Assembly: GCF_900166585.1 (NCBI RefSeq)
Contig: NZ_FVZC01000009.1
Location: 1,561,444-1,625,443, forward strand
Direction: 5' to 3'
DNA: 64,000 nt
Source of the DNA: Mesobacillus jeotgali
GTDB lineage: Bacteria; Bacillota; Bacilli; Bacillales; Cytobacillaceae
Shown in pieces: positions 53,799 to 64,000 of this stretch. The notes under the pieces were generated by a model, which made no database searches, was not told where the DNA came from, and saw nothing but the letters and a program-made list of their open reading frames with translations. The translations under genes and the position numbers were made by a program. Each line of letters opens with the position of its first letter. Within the stretch, counting starts at the first letter, position 1.

Positions 53799-54479
53799 CT
53801 ATAAAAATATCGGAATGATTAAAGGGAGGAGCAGTGACGTAATGACCGCCGCCATTCCCATTGCTGCCCCGGATACAGCTCCCTGAAGCTCCCCTTCCCT
53901 GGCAGCTTCAGCAGTACCGATTCCATGTGCAATTGTGCCGATTGCCAGGCCTCTTGAAAAAGGGTCATCAATTTTCATGATGTTCATAAGCCACGGGCCG
54001 AGCATGGCTCCTGTCATCCCAGTAATCATCACGAAGGCGGCCACAAGAATCGGATCTGCTTCTATAATCCTGGCAACCTCCGAAGCTACAGGTATGGTGA
54101 TTGATTTTATTGTCAAAGAAACTAAAACTATGTTAGTCAATTTTAGCAAATATCCCATCAATACTGCTGAGGCAATAGTTGATGCAGTACCAGCTAATAG
54201 CCCTGCCAACGCAGGCAGCAGGTTTGCGCCAATCACTTTTCTTTGTTTGTATAAAGGGACTGCGAGAGCTACAGTAGCTGGACCGAGGAAGAACGTCATA
54301 ATCCTGCTTCCTGCTTCATACTCCTTGTAAGGTATATTCAGTACCAGCAAAATGGATATGACCATCACCGTGCTTAAGAATACCGGTGATGTAAGCGGCG
54401 ATTGATATTTGCCTGCAGTTTTCCTGGAGAATATGTATGCCAATAGGGTGATGAGAATACTAAAAATCGTGATCTGCAT
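53799..54479 (-). CDS. lrgB: LrgB family protein
   Basis: 226 residues with multiple hydrophobic helices; GTAEAAREGELQGAVSGAAMGMAAVITSLLLPLI is the conserved LrgB/CidB C-terminal region and FLGPATVALAVPLYKQ the conserved N-terminal one. The start overlaps the lrgA stop by about 20 nt, indicating translational coupling. The pair resembles the holin/antiholin-like LrgAB, linked to autolysis and pyruvate uptake. Confidence 0.93.
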   Translation of the reverse strand: MQITIFSILITLLAYIFSRKTAGKYQSPLTSPVFLSTVMVISILLVLNIPYKEYEAGSRIMTFFLGPATVALAVPLYKQRKVIGANLLPALAGLLAGTASTIASAVLMGYLLKLTNIVLVSLTIKSITIPVASEVARIIEADPILVAAFVMITGMTGAMLGPWLMNIMKIDDPFSRGLAIGTIAHGIGTAEAAREGELQGAVSGAAMGMAAVITSLLLPLIIPIFL

Positions 54480-54864
54480 TTACTGATTCCTTCCTCCTCC
54501 TGTCTCTTACAATAAGATGTGAAGTTCCTCCAGCTATTGCCATTCCGATTAGGGCACTGCATAGCAATATCACTGCAAGCTGTATGCCATTTTCGGCAAT
54601 CAGTCCTCCAAGCGTCATTAAACCTACTGAGATTGAAATAAAAAAGAATGATAAATGCGTGACTAGAAAGTTAGCTGCTCCCTCGATCCATTCAAGCTTC
54701 ACAATCTTGAGCCATAACAACAGGAAAAGAAGGATCATCCCTAATACATTGCCCGGAATGAGCAGGTCAAAAATTTCAACAATATAAGAGCCTGCCTTAT
54801 TTATCACTATAAGGCCGCCAATCTGCAATATGTATAGAACCAAACTGTTCACTTTCAAGGTCAT
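54460..54864 (-). CDS. lrgA: LrgA/CidA family holin-like protein
   Basis: 134 residues, four hydrophobic helices, with LIPGNVLGMILLFLLLWLK, the family signature, and FVTHLSFFFISISVGLM-type blocks. AAGGGGCT upstream of ATG 54864. Overlaps the LrgB start. No LytTR-type regulator gene is adjacent. Confidence 0.93.
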   Translation of the reverse strand: MTLKVNSLVLYILQIGGLIVINKAGSYIVEIFDLLIPGNVLGMILLFLLLWLKIVKLEWIEGAANFLVTHLSFFFISISVGLMTLGGLIAENGIQLAVILLCSALIGMAIAGGTSHLIVRDRRRKESVNADHDF

Positions 54865-55041
54865 AGCCCCTTTTTATGCCTGTTATATCCAAATCATTTT
54901 TTACTATCATTATAGATTTGGATGATTTTTTTGCAAGAAAATTCGCTTAATAGCTTCACCAAAAAGATTAACATAGTTCACACAATGTCCATATGATTTT
55001 CCCCGAGATTCTTATATCTTATAAAGGGGGAGGCTTGCGCT

Positions 55042-55641
55042 ATGAAAAAAATCTATCTTATTAGCTCACTTATTGTATTAATTGGTATTGCATCGGGAAT
55101 CTCATACTTTTTGGTTAGGGATGCGAATGCACAAATTCCTGAAGACATTACTTTACTGACCATGGACGAAGAAAAATATACCTTCGGAGAAGATAAGGAT
55201 ACCATCAAATTAGTGGAATTTATTTATACACATTGCCCGGATATCTGTCCGACCACAACCCAGGAAATGAATCTTCTGCGCAAAGACTTAGTGAAAGAGG
55301 ACGTATTCGGAAAGAAAGTCCAATTTTTAACGATTACAATTGACCCCTACCGGGACAGCCCTGCTGTATTGAGAAGTTATATGGAGAATTTCGGTCTTGA
55401 AAATGACGGTAATTGGATTTTCCTCACTGGTGATCCAGCCAAAAATTTGGAAGAACAACAAAAAATCAAGAAGGTTGCCGATACTTTCAAATTCCAATAC
55501 CGAGACCCAGGAAATGGCTTTTTTGTCCACAGCACCTTTACTTACCTGATTGATGAAAACAATAAATTTATAAAAAAATTCCCTATGGGCCAGGATTTTA
55601 ATAAGGATGAAGTCTTCAAAGCAATCATGGATGAACTATAG
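55042..55641 (+). CDS. SCO1/SenC family protein
   Basis: 199 residues. N-terminal membrane anchor about 1-22 with no lipobox Cys. THCPDICP (about 71-78) is the copper-binding CxxxC of SCO proteins and the partner His lies in FFVHSTFTY (about 160). SCO proteins metallate cytochrome oxidase CuA. AAAGGGGGAGG upstream. Terminator follows. No ctaC-type gene is adjacent. Confidence 0.92.
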   Translation: MKKIYLISSLIVLIGIASGISYFLVRDANAQIPEDITLLTMDEEKYTFGEDKDTIKLVEFIYTHCPDICPTTTQEMNLLRKDLVKEDVFGKKVQFLTITIDPYRDSPAVLRSYMENFGLENDGNWIFLTGDPAKNLEEQQKIKKVADTFKFQYRDPGNGFFVHSTFTYLIDENNKFIKKFPMGQDFNKDEVFKAIMDEL

Positions 55642-55645
55642 AAAA

Positions 55646-55681
55646 ACAAAAAAAGCGGTGGCTGCACCGCTTTTTTTATTT
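55646..55681 (+). terminator. Terminator of SCO gene
   Basis: AAAAAAGCGGTG..CACCGCTTTTTT perfect stem. Confidence 0.9.
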
Positions 55682-55760
55682 CAATAAACATACTGGCCAG
55701 ACTTTCTCTTTGTAACTGTTTGAAATAGCTAGATGCAGGTGGAAAAAGTCTGTCTGCCTC

Positions 55761-55898
55761 TTAATGCGAATTTACAGTGGTGGGATGTTTCTTTGTCTCT
55801 TGCAGGGAGAAAAATTCTGATTTTGGCTTAGTGAAGCTGACTTTTATCCCTGATTCCTTAAGGCGGTTAACAAAATCAACCAGCTGCTTTTTAGCCAT
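55761..55898 (-). CDS. Small basic protein
   Basis: 45 residues, ATG 55898 with GGAGTTTTTGAA upstream: AKKQLVDFVNRLKESGIKVSF then FFSLQETKKHPTT. Convergent with the SCO gene on the other strand. Not recognised; good RBS and codon pattern give moderate support. Confidence 0.6.
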   Translation of the reverse strand: MAKKQLVDFVNRLKESGIKVSFTKPKSEFFSLQETKKHPTTVNSH

Positions 55899-56222
55899 TT
55901 CAAAAACTCCTTTTTATCCAACTTTGTCTATTATTATTCTACATGAAAAATATGAAAAATGTGTGAAAATGAGCAAAAAAATTGACATTAAAACATAAAA
56001 AAAATCATTAATTTCCCAATAGACTTCTTATAATAATTATGTTAACGGCAAGACATTGTCCCATCTATTTTCTACTCCTGCTATTCCCATTTTACATCCA
56101 GTGAAAACACCAATTCCAAAAAAATGTAGTCTTCCAACCCTTTTACCTATAAAAGAATTCGCTCACAGGGTCTAAACATGTTATAATCTGTGGGATATAA
56201 ATTATTGGAGGCTACTAAATAA

Positions 56223-57842
<1,620 letters not shown>

Positions 57843-57845
57843 TCT

Positions 57846-57881
57846 CCAAAAACCCTCGGAATGGCCTCCGGGGGTTTTTGC
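57846..57881 (+). terminator. Terminator of ABC-F gene
   Basis: AAAAACCC..CGG pairs with TCCG..GGGTTTTT. Confidence 0.8.
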
Positions 57882-57891
57882 TTTCGAATAA

Positions 57892-58026
57892 TCAGCTTCT
57901 TTTCTGTTTCCTTCTTGAGGAATCTGCTGCTTTGCTTCCTGTTTCACTTGCCGTAGTTCCCTGGCCTTCCACCTGGCTTGAATTCAATCCAATCGTTGAG
58001 GGATCTTTTTTCCGCTTATTTGACAT
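57892..58026 (-). CDS. YuzL-like small protein
   Basis: 44 residues, Lys/Ser rich (SNKRKKDPSTIGL, VEGQGTTASETGSKAADSSRR). AAAGGAGG 7 nt before ATG 58026. Resembles the YuzL family of small Bacillus proteins from memory. The upstream part of the open frame (to 58095) has no RBS. Confidence 0.55.
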   Translation of the reverse strand: MSNKRKKDPSTIGLNSSQVEGQGTTASETGSKAADSSRRKQKRS

Positions 58027-58121
58027 ACCTGCACCTCCTTTGCCTCTATTTATTATTGTGAAGCTCAGAGAATAATTTATTCTTTCCGAGGACAAGTTAA
58101 ATGGGTGAGGAGGTGTGAAGG

Positions 58122-58373
58122 ATGGCTAGAGTAGGTGTAGAACAATCTTTATCTAATATCTCTGAGGCATTGCGTGAAAAAGGTTATGACGTTGTAGAAC
58201 TTCGCCAGGAGTCAGATGCACAGGGCTGTGATTTTTGCGTCATCAGCGGCATCGATTCAAATGTCATGGGTATGCAGGATGTCGTTACCCAGGGTTCTGT
58301 CATAGAAGCAAACGGTCTTTCAGCTGAGGATGTTCTCAGGCAGATTGATCAAAAGTCAGGACAAATCCAATAA
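58122..58373 (+). CDS. ykuS: YkuS/UPF0180 family protein
   Basis: 83 residues with the GYDVVELRQESDAQGCDFCVISG core and VVTQGSVIEANGLSA of the UPF0180 family. GGAGGTGTGAAGG upstream of ATG 58122. Soluble; function unknown. Confidence 0.9.
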   Translation: MARVGVEQSLSNISEALREKGYDVVELRQESDAQGCDFCVISGIDSNVMGMQDVVTQGSVIEANGLSAEDVLRQIDQKSGQIQ

Positions 58374-58378
58374 GAATT

Positions 58379-58406
58379 ACCTAAACTGCCGATTGGCAGT
58401 TTTTCT
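58379..58406 (+). terminator. Terminator of ykuS
   Basis: AACTGCC GATT GGCAGTT then TTTC. Confidence 0.85.
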
Positions 58407-58550
58407 TTTCCCCCTTGTCTTTCACTATCCCCAATTAATGATATTTTCACTAACTTGTGATATTTTCTTTATATAGCTTTGCTCTAATTTCGATATAATC
58501 AGTTATATCCATTGTTAATGATTAAAAGCTTTTTAAGGGGATGTCCTTGT

Positions 58551-59324
58551 TTGAGAAAATTACATATTTTCCTCTTCGCAGTTTTGTTTACCTTTATTAC
58601 TGGATGCGGGACCAATAGCCATTCAAAAGAAAAAGAACTTACCGTATCTGCAGCTTCAAGCCTCCAGGAAGCATTAAAAGAAACGGGAGATATGTTCATG
58701 AAACAGAATCCCGATATAAAAATTGTATTCAATTTTGGCGGTTCCGGCTCCCTGCAGCAGCAAATCTCCCATGGAGCACCGGTGGATTTATTTGTGTCCG
58801 CAGCTGAGGATCAATTCAATATTTTAATGTCGAAACAACTTATTGACCAAAAAAATCATGTGAAACTACTAAAAAACGAATTAGTTTTGATTACTAAAAA
58901 TAATAACCAAACCATTCGTTCTTTAAAATCACTAACAGATCAAGAGGTTTCCAGAATTGCTATCGGGACGCCGGAAACTGTTCCTGCTGGCATGTACGCA
59001 AAGCAAGCTCTGACTTCTTTACATATCTGGAATGATATCGAACAAAAAATCATTCCGACAAAGGACGTCCGCCAGGTGCTATCCTATGTAGAATCAGGAA
59101 ATGTAGAAGCTGGCATCGTTTATAAAACTGATGCCATGATTTCTGATAAAGTAAAGGTTATACCTTTTCAGAATGAAGCCTTACATGATCCAATCATTTA
59201 CCCTGCAGGTGTCATTGCGGGAACTAATCATCAGGAAGAAGCAATCAAGTTCCTCAACTTCCTGAAAGGAAAAGAAGCAATGAAAATTCTTAAAAAATAT
59301 GGCTTTAATGCAGCATTGGAATGA
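58551..59324 (+). CDS. modA: Molybdate ABC transporter substrate-binding lipoprotein ModA
   Basis: 257 residues from a TTG start at 58551 (frame also open to 58512). Lipobox FITGC places the mature Cys near 22. The ModA fold shows LTVSAASSLQEALKET, FNFGGSGSLQQQI and GTPETVPAGMYA, typical oxyanion-binding blocks. Followed by modB 6 nt later. Delivers molybdate for molybdenum cofactor used by the formate dehydrogenases. No modC is adjacent, as in B. subtilis yvgL-yvgM. Confidence 0.93.
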   Translation: MRKLHIFLFAVLFTFITGCGTNSHSKEKELTVSAASSLQEALKETGDMFMKQNPDIKIVFNFGGSGSLQQQISHGAPVDLFVSAAEDQFNILMSKQLIDQKNHVKLLKNELVLITKNNNQTIRSLKSLTDQEVSRIAIGTPETVPAGMYAKQALTSLHIWNDIEQKIIPTKDVRQVLSYVESGNVEAGIVYKTDAMISDKVKVIPFQNEALHDPIIYPAGVIAGTNHQEEAIKFLNFLKGKEAMKILKKYGFNAALE

Positions 59325-59330
59325 TTATTA

Positions 59331-59987
59331 ATGAGCAGTGATTTTTGGACTCCGATCAAACTGTCAGTTGAGATTGCATCCATGTCCATGGTGTTTGTTT
59401 TTATATTCGGTCTTTTTTCTGCGAAATTCATGGCAAAAAGACGTTTCTTTGGAAAAACAGCAGTAGAAACACTCTTGACCCTTCCTTTAGTTCTCCCCCC
59501 AACTGTTGTTGGTTTTATATTAATCATTATTTTTGGCATAAATAGCCCGATAGGAAGAATGGTTGAAAATTTATTTGGCAGTACCATTATGTTTACCTGG
59601 TGGGCAGCCGTAATCGCAGCATCAGTTGTGGCCTTCCCTTTAATGTATCAGTCTGCTAAAACAGGTTTCCTTCAAGTAGATCCTGGAGCAGAAGAAGCAG
59701 CAAGAGTAGATGGAGCAAATGAAATTAAAGTGTTTTGGCATGTAACATTGCCCCTATCATCAAGAACACTTGTTACAGGGTTGATTCTCAGCTTTGCAAG
59801 GGCTCTTGGCGAATTTGGAGCAACACTTATGTTTGCCGGCAATCTGCCCGGAAGAACTCAGACTGCCCCAACAGCGATCTATATGGCCATTGAGTCCGGA
59901 GATATGGCATCTGCCTGGCTCTGGGTTATAGCCATGATTGGGATATCTTTTCTCATGTTGCTTTCAACTTCATTATTAAAAGAATAA
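59331..59987 (+). CDS. modB: Molybdate ABC transporter permease ModB
   Basis: 218 residues, five to six helices. The EAA loop is EEAARVDGANEIKVFWHVTLPL. The ATG overlaps no gene and starts 6 nt after modA. A strong terminator follows at 60060. The ATPase must come from elsewhere in the genome. Confidence 0.93.
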   Translation: MSSDFWTPIKLSVEIASMSMVFVFIFGLFSAKFMAKRRFFGKTAVETLLTLPLVLPPTVVGFILIIIFGINSPIGRMVENLFGSTIMFTWWAAVIAASVVAFPLMYQSAKTGFLQVDPGAEEAARVDGANEIKVFWHVTLPLSSRTLVTGLILSFARALGEFGATLMFAGNLPGRTQTAPTAIYMAIESGDMASAWLWVIAMIGISFLMLLSTSLLKE

Positions 59988-60058
59988 GAATGACTGACCT
60001 AATTGCCGCTCTCTGTCATTTTAGAAATTTTTCTTTTCAGTCGATTTTTTGTCTTATA

Positions 60059-60097
60059 TAACAAGGGGAAGCCAATTTTATTGGCTTCCCCTTGTCA
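60059..60097 (+). terminator. Terminator of modAB, shared with the convergent gene
   Basis: AAGGGGAAGCCAAT pairs with ATTGGCTTCCCCTT, T-rich afterwards. Confidence 0.9.
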
Positions 60098-60124
60098 TTA
60101 CATTTAAATCATTGCATCAAGTTT

Positions 60125-60793
60125 CTATCTTTTTACATCACTTACTCCAGATACTAAAATCTTCACCGGATTCCCGACTTTCTTTTTTTCATCATCAACC
60201 AAATCCCCAGACAATATTTCTACTTTATCAAGGGATTCGATATCTTCAATGATAAAACCAAGATTTCCTCGCTTCTTTTGTCCCGCTACTATCTCACCAT
60301 TAAGTTCTTCAAGATAAAAATCATCTTCCCATGTTTTACGGATTGTATCATTGATATTTAACATTGCTACTGGCCCAAAGTGCAAATTTTCCTTTGAAGT
60401 ATTCTTAACTTCAACGCCAATTTTTACAAAATCAAATTCTTCGTCATGTGTATAAGCATGGAAGAAATCAATGAGGCCGTACGCAGGAACAAAGTGCAGT
60501 AATTTAACATCCTTTACTGTATATTCAATTTCGTTCAGGTTAAAGGTCTTATTAACTTCTTTAACTTGCTTAAGAGTTAATTCTCCTTTCTCGTCAGTTA
60601 AAGAATCCCCTGCTTTCTTCAGATTCACGTCCTCTGTTACTTGCGGATTCGGAACATATACATCTGTATTCTTCTTTTTTAGTTTCTCAGCAAGGGTTGC
60701 AGTTGGCGCACTCTCCTTTTTTGTCTCGGCTTCGGCAAAAGAACAGGCTGAAAGCATTGAAACAGCCAGCACCAAAAGTAAATATTTTTTCAT
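60125..60793 (-). CDS. Lipoprotein, DUF4352-like
   Basis: 222 residues. Lipobox LSAC with Cys17 after a hydrophobic signal. Lys-rich linker to about 60, then a beta-rich domain with FDFVKIGVEVKNTSKENLHFG, the pattern of DUF4352/telomeric-repeat-like secreted domains. AAAAGGGG before ATG 60793. Function unknown; envelope-located. Next gene upstream on this strand is alkaline phosphatase, separated by a terminator. Confidence 0.75.
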   Translation of the reverse strand: MKKYLLLVLAVSMLSACSFAEAETKKESAPTATLAEKLKKKNTDVYVPNPQVTEDVNLKKAGDSLTDEKGELTLKQVKEVNKTFNLNEIEYTVKDVKLLHFVPAYGLIDFFHAYTHDEEFDFVKIGVEVKNTSKENLHFGPVAMLNINDTIRKTWEDDFYLEELNGEIVAGQKKRGNLGFIIEDIESLDKVEILSGDLVDDEKKKVGNPVKILVSGVSDVKR

Positions 60794-60811
60794 CTTGATA
60801 ACCCCTTTTCA

Positions 60812-60849
60812 GAAAACTTCCCGCAGATCCAAGTTTTCTGCGGGAGTGA
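60812..60849 (-). terminator. Terminator of alkaline phosphatase gene
   Basis: CCCGCAGA pairs with TCTGCGGG around a loop, T-rich at the transcript end. Confidence 0.8.
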
Positions 60850-60854
60850 TGGAT

Positions 60855-62243
60855 TTATTTTTTTCTCTTGCCGTTTGCCAGGATATCAAAAATGTTTTTA
60901 GCATTGTCAGTGTTGTCGATTTGTCCAAAGAAACGTTCTTTTCCAGGACCGAACGCATACACAGGTACGTCTTCTCCAGTGTGTCCGCCTGTGGTCCAGC
61001 CGGTATGTGAACGCTTATCAAAGATCTTTTCTATAGCGTTGTCAATGTCCACAATTTTTTTTGTTGCAACTGTCTTTACAGATTCAATTTCTTCAGAAGT
61101 CAGCTCTGGTTCGCCCACTGATGCAAAGTCAATATATTTCTTTAAAGTTTCTTCTACACCTGCACCGTTAGCAATTTCTGCAGCCATGAAATCCGGTGTG
61201 CGTTTTGCTGCCTTGATTGGGGCTCCGAACCAGTTGTAGATTCCGTCAGCACCGATAGAATATCCGCCAGTTGAGTGGTCAGCAGTCGCTACAACTAGTG
61301 TGTGCTTGTCCTTTTTCGCGAATTCGATTGCCGCTTTGTATGCTTTCTCGAAGTCTTCCATTTCACTCATTGCAGCTACAATATCGTTGTCATGACCTGC
61401 CCAGTCTACCTGGCTACCTTCTACCATCAGGAAGAATCCATCTTGATCCTTGTTTAGACGTTCTATTGCTGATTTTGTCATGTCTTCAAGAGAAGGCGTT
61501 TCTTCTTTGCGGTCGATCATTTTGTTCATACCGCCTTTTGCAAAAAGACCAAGGACTTGTTTATTAGTGTCTTTCAGCAACTCTTCTTTGTTTGTAACAT
61601 AACTAAAACCGTCTTTTTTGAATTCTTCTGTCAGGTTCCTGTCTGGACGTACAAAGTTGCTTACCCCGCCGCCAAGCATTACATCAATTTTATGTTTGCC
61701 ATTCACCATTTCATCATAATAATCATCAGCTATGGCATTCATATTCTTACGATTTTCATCGTGTGAACCAAAAGATGCTGGAGTTGCATGTGTGATTTCC
61801 GAAGTGGCTACTAGACCCGTTGCTTTTCCGGTTTCCTTGGCAGCTTCCAGAACTGTCTTCACTTCAGAACCATCATTATCAACTGCGATTGCCGCATTAT
61901 AAGTTTTGATTCCTGCAGACATTGCTGTTGCTGCTGAAGCAGAGTCAGTTACATTTTGCTTAGGATCTTCAGGATAAGTCATCTGTGTTCCAACAAGGTA
62001 TTTATCAAATTCCGTCCTCTCAGCCATTGCTGTTTCTGGGTTGTCCTTCAAGTAACGGTATGCTGATGTATAAGAAACCCCCATTCCGTCACCAATTAAG
62101 AAAATCACATTTTTAATTTCTGCACGGTTATCTGCTTGTTCATTTTTCGCTTCTGCATTGAATGTACCCATCAAGCTGCCGAACGCTACAGTTGACAGGA
62201 CAGCGATCGGAAGAATCTTCTTTTTAAAATTAGTTTTAATCAC
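60855..62243 (-). CDS. Alkaline phosphatase
   Basis: 462 residues with a signal peptide (about 1-27, ending FNAEA). Active-site blocks: VIFLIGDGMGVS, nucleophile in VTDSASAATAMSAG, VDWAGHDND, and TADHSTGG and TTGGHTGEDV for metal ligands. GTG 62243 with GGAGGT upstream; the frame open to 62261 has no RBS. Secreted phosphomonoesterase, expected to be under phosphate control in Bacillus. Confidence 0.93.
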   Translation of the reverse strand: MIKTNFKKKILPIAVLSTVAFGSLMGTFNAEAKNEQADNRAEIKNVIFLIGDGMGVSYTSAYRYLKDNPETAMAERTEFDKYLVGTQMTYPEDPKQNVTDSASAATAMSAGIKTYNAAIAVDNDGSEVKTVLEAAKETGKATGLVATSEITHATPASFGSHDENRKNMNAIADDYYDEMVNGKHKIDVMLGGGVSNFVRPDRNLTEEFKKDGFSYVTNKEELLKDTNKQVLGLFAKGGMNKMIDRKEETPSLEDMTKSAIERLNKDQDGFFLMVEGSQVDWAGHDNDIVAAMSEMEDFEKAYKAAIEFAKKDKHTLVVATADHSTGGYSIGADGIYNWFGAPIKAAKRTPDFMAAEIANGAGVEETLKKYIDFASVGEPELTSEEIESVKTVATKKIVDIDNAIEKIFDKRSHTGWTTGGHTGEDVPVYAFGPGKERFFGQIDNTDNAKNIFDILANGKRKK

Positions 62244-62401
62244 TACAAGACCTCCAGACAAGTTATTTACTACGCTTCCTACTATAATGCCAATCTATTA
62301 ATCTTTTATTAACATAGTGTAAAAATACTTTAATTCATTGTAAAACCTGTTTACAATCCAATCTTTCACTACCAAGACAGAAAACACCAGAATAAGAGCA
62401 G

Positions 62402-62430
62402 CAAAAAAAGCAGGCGATCTCACCTGCTTC
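62402..62430 (-). terminator. Terminator of D,D-carboxypeptidase gene
   Basis: AGCAGG CGATCTCA CCTGCT, overlapping the stop codon, with A-tract on the transcript end. Confidence 0.65.
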
Positions 62431-63583
62431 TAAATCTCCTGTGCTTTTTTTGTTTCCTGTTCAGCACCCACATAGCAGAAGCCATAATTAGCAGACCGAA
62501 GCCAAATAGGGCGTTAAGAGATAAAATCCCGCTTTGCTCAGGTTTTTCTGAAGTTTTCTTCACTTCGGGTTTCTTTTCGATTAGCGGTTTTAGTTCAACA
62601 GTTTGAATGGTTTTGCCGCTGCCATTCTCCACTCTTAATGTTCCGCCTTCATCAATCACTCTTTTACTTTGTTGTATCGGCTCAGTCATATACAAGTCTT
62701 CGCCAGCCTTATATTTCAACTTACCGCTTTTGAATTGCTCACCTTTTCTGACCTGAACAGACTTGAAATTCGCAAACCCAAATTCAAAAAGTTTTTTTGT
62801 ATCCTCATAAATTTCCCGCTTGAATTCTGATTTCAGCAAAATGGCAGTCAATTTAATCTTGCCATTTTCTGCTGTTGTGGCGAGTGTTTGTTTTGATTGA
62901 TCCACAAAACCGGTTTTCCCGCCTGTTACTGCTTCATAAGGGATTTCTCCCTTAAGCATGCGGTGATGGGAATGGATAGTGGTATCCCAGGATTCCCCAT
63001 CCCACTCCATTTCCTTAGTTCCAAATATCTCGCGGAACTCTGGATTCTTCATCGCATAGTTTAATATCAAGCCCATGTCTTTTGCTGTCGTATAATGATT
63101 GTCATCGTACAGACCATGGGGATTTACAAAATGAGTATCCTTGACCCCGATACGGGACTCCAGGAAGTCGTTGATGCTTTTTGTGTACTTGTCCTTGGAT
63201 CCATCCAGGTGGATCGCTATAGCAAGTGCGGCATCATTTCCAGAATTAATCAACATGCCCTGGATGAGCTTCCTTAATGTCACCTGTTCACCTGGATTGA
63301 GGTAAACTCTTGTACCATCGATTTTCTCAATTTCATCGGTTACAGTTACTTGGTCATCCATATTCGCTGTTTCCATTGCATAAATGGCTGTTGCAATCTT
63401 TGTCAGGCTGGCAGGATACATTTTCGCTTCTTCATTCTTACCATATAGCACAGCACCAGACTGCATGTCCATCAAAATGGCAGCTTCCGTCGTCAAAACG
63501 GGTTCCTCTGGATTTTCTGCCTTCACCAATTCTGATGAAGAAAATATTGAAATAAACAATAACAGGGCCAAAACTCTTTTCAT
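62420..63583 (-). CDS. Serine-type D-alanyl-D-alanine carboxypeptidase
   Basis: 387 residues. Signal peptide about 1-22. SxxK is PASLTKIATAIYAME (Ser about 57), SxN is INSGNDAALAIA, and KTG is GGKTGFVDQSKQ. A beta-rich C-terminal domain and a C-terminal membrane helix (SLNALFGFGLLIMASAMWVL) follow. Matches the DacA/DacF class of low-molecular-weight PBPs. ATG 63583 with weak GGATGTGG. Confidence 0.93.
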   Translation of the reverse strand: MKRVLALLLFISIFSSSELVKAENPEEPVLTTEAAILMDMQSGAVLYGKNEEAKMYPASLTKIATAIYAMETANMDDQVTVTDEIEKIDGTRVYLNPGEQVTLRKLIQGMLINSGNDAALAIAIHLDGSKDKYTKSINDFLESRIGVKDTHFVNPHGLYDDNHYTTAKDMGLILNYAMKNPEFREIFGTKEMEWDGESWDTTIHSHHRMLKGEIPYEAVTGGKTGFVDQSKQTLATTAENGKIKLTAILLKSEFKREIYEDTKKLFEFGFANFKSVQVRKGEQFKSGKLKYKAGEDLYMTEPIQQSKRVIDEGGTLRVENGSGKTIQTVELKPLIEKKPEVKKTSEKPEQSGILSLNALFGFGLLIMASAMWVLNRKQKKHRRFRSR

Positions 63584-63723
63584 TAAACCACATCCAGTGT
63601 CCTTATCTCTCCATTCATTTTATCAGAATGGTGTCGAAATTTGTTTTGTGTTACTATATTTTAATCTAACTGGAATAATCAGAAAAGCTTGTAAAGAAAA
63701 AACACAATTTGGCCTGGCTATGC

Positions 63724-64000
63724 TTATTCCTGGCCATTAAAAACAATATTTTCAAGATAACGTATATAAACATCATCTTTTGCAAGAGCAGCTCCATGTT
63801 TTCTTTTTAGGAAACGTTCAGCTTCTTCAAATTTTTCAAATGGTCCCTGCCGTTCATTACTTTCCTCCTTGATAAAATACCTGCTGCCATCCGTGTATAT
63901 CAGGAACATATCCCGCTCCCGGTTCTCATAAATGCACCCATTTTTGGATTCTTTAAGGTTATAACTATTTTTAAAAGCATCCGGTTTGACCGGCTCCAGC
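63724..64000 (-). CDS. Partial gene at window edge, unrecognised
   Basis: Open frame from the right edge to the stop at 63724; 91 codons are visible (from 63999), starting LEPVKPDAFKNSYNLKE. An ATG at 63909 gives 61 residues, but the frame continues upstream without a stop and the RBS there is poor, so the gene probably begins beyond the window. C-terminal half: YTDGSRYFIKEES and KFEEAERFLKRKHG. Not recognised. Confidence 0.5.
   Translation of the reverse strand, partial: LEPVKPDAFKNSYNLKESKNGCIYENRERDMFLIYTDGSRYFIKEESNERQGPFEKFEEAERFLKRKHGAALAKDDVYIRYLENIVFNGQE

Overview
This window looks like chromosome of a spore-forming Bacillaceae bacterium (Bacillus, Mesobacillus or Cytobacillus type). 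The evidence is AT-rich DNA, strong AGGAGG ribosome binding sites, frequent TTG/GTG starts, many rho-independent terminators and a large set of Bacillus-type sporulation genes: LysM/GH18 spore hydrolase, CsgA- and YbxH-like, YteA, SplA-like, YhfH, YozQ-like and YuzL-like proteins. No rRNA, tRNA, CRISPR array, prophage or intact insertion sequence was found.

Layout. 0-3.3 kb: two paralogous exosporium/coat-like genes and a ParM-like actin with a small partner. 3.4-11.4 kb: glutaminase, ABC1 kinase with phasin, spore hydrolase, large SUV3-like helicase. 11.5-15.8 kb: ccpN, PPDK regulatory protein and ppdK in one run. 16-22.4 kb: exoA, a MocR regulator divergent from a DMT transporter, an atypical photolyase, and a satD/DUF3307 pair. 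22.7-25.5 kb: ppiB, a structured RNA ahead of a VanZ/GNAT pair, a degenerate repeat block, and a Mug-type glycosylase. 25.5-30 kb: fdhD, DUF1641 protein and a cysteine-type formate dehydrogenase. 30-39.9 kb: many small genes, a TsdA-like dihaem cytochrome c, a methyltransferase, a zinc dehydrogenase, csgA/ybxH, BrkB family protein, yteA and a LysM-3D cell wall protein. 40.2-42.4 kb: a second formate dehydrogenase that reads through an in-frame UGA (selenocysteine). 42.5-50 kb: MHYT-PAS-PAS histidine kinase, small sporulation-type genes, MFS and formate/nitrite transporters. 50-54.9 kb: a repeat block, a Smr-less MutS2 with an attenuator leader, fnr, lrgAB. 55-64 kb: SCO protein, ABC-F protein, ykuS, modAB, a lipoprotein, alkaline phosphatase, a D,D-carboxypeptidase and an edge-truncated gene.

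Functional themes. Several scattered genes fit one anaerobic or formate/molybdenum physiology: two molybdopterin formate dehydrogenases (Cys and Sec), FdhD, a FocA-like channel with an Fnr-type palindrome just upstream, Fnr itself with its C-terminal Cys cluster, and molybdate ModAB.

The two strongest unusual signals are (1) the UGA codon of the second formate dehydrogenase followed by a well-formed SECIS hairpin, and (2) the roughly 300-nt leader of the MutS2-like gene. That leader has a good promoter, a seven-codon leader ORF with a perfect Shine-Dalgarno, mutually pairing segments and an intrinsic terminator before the gene, as in antibiotic-induced ribosome-mediated attenuation.
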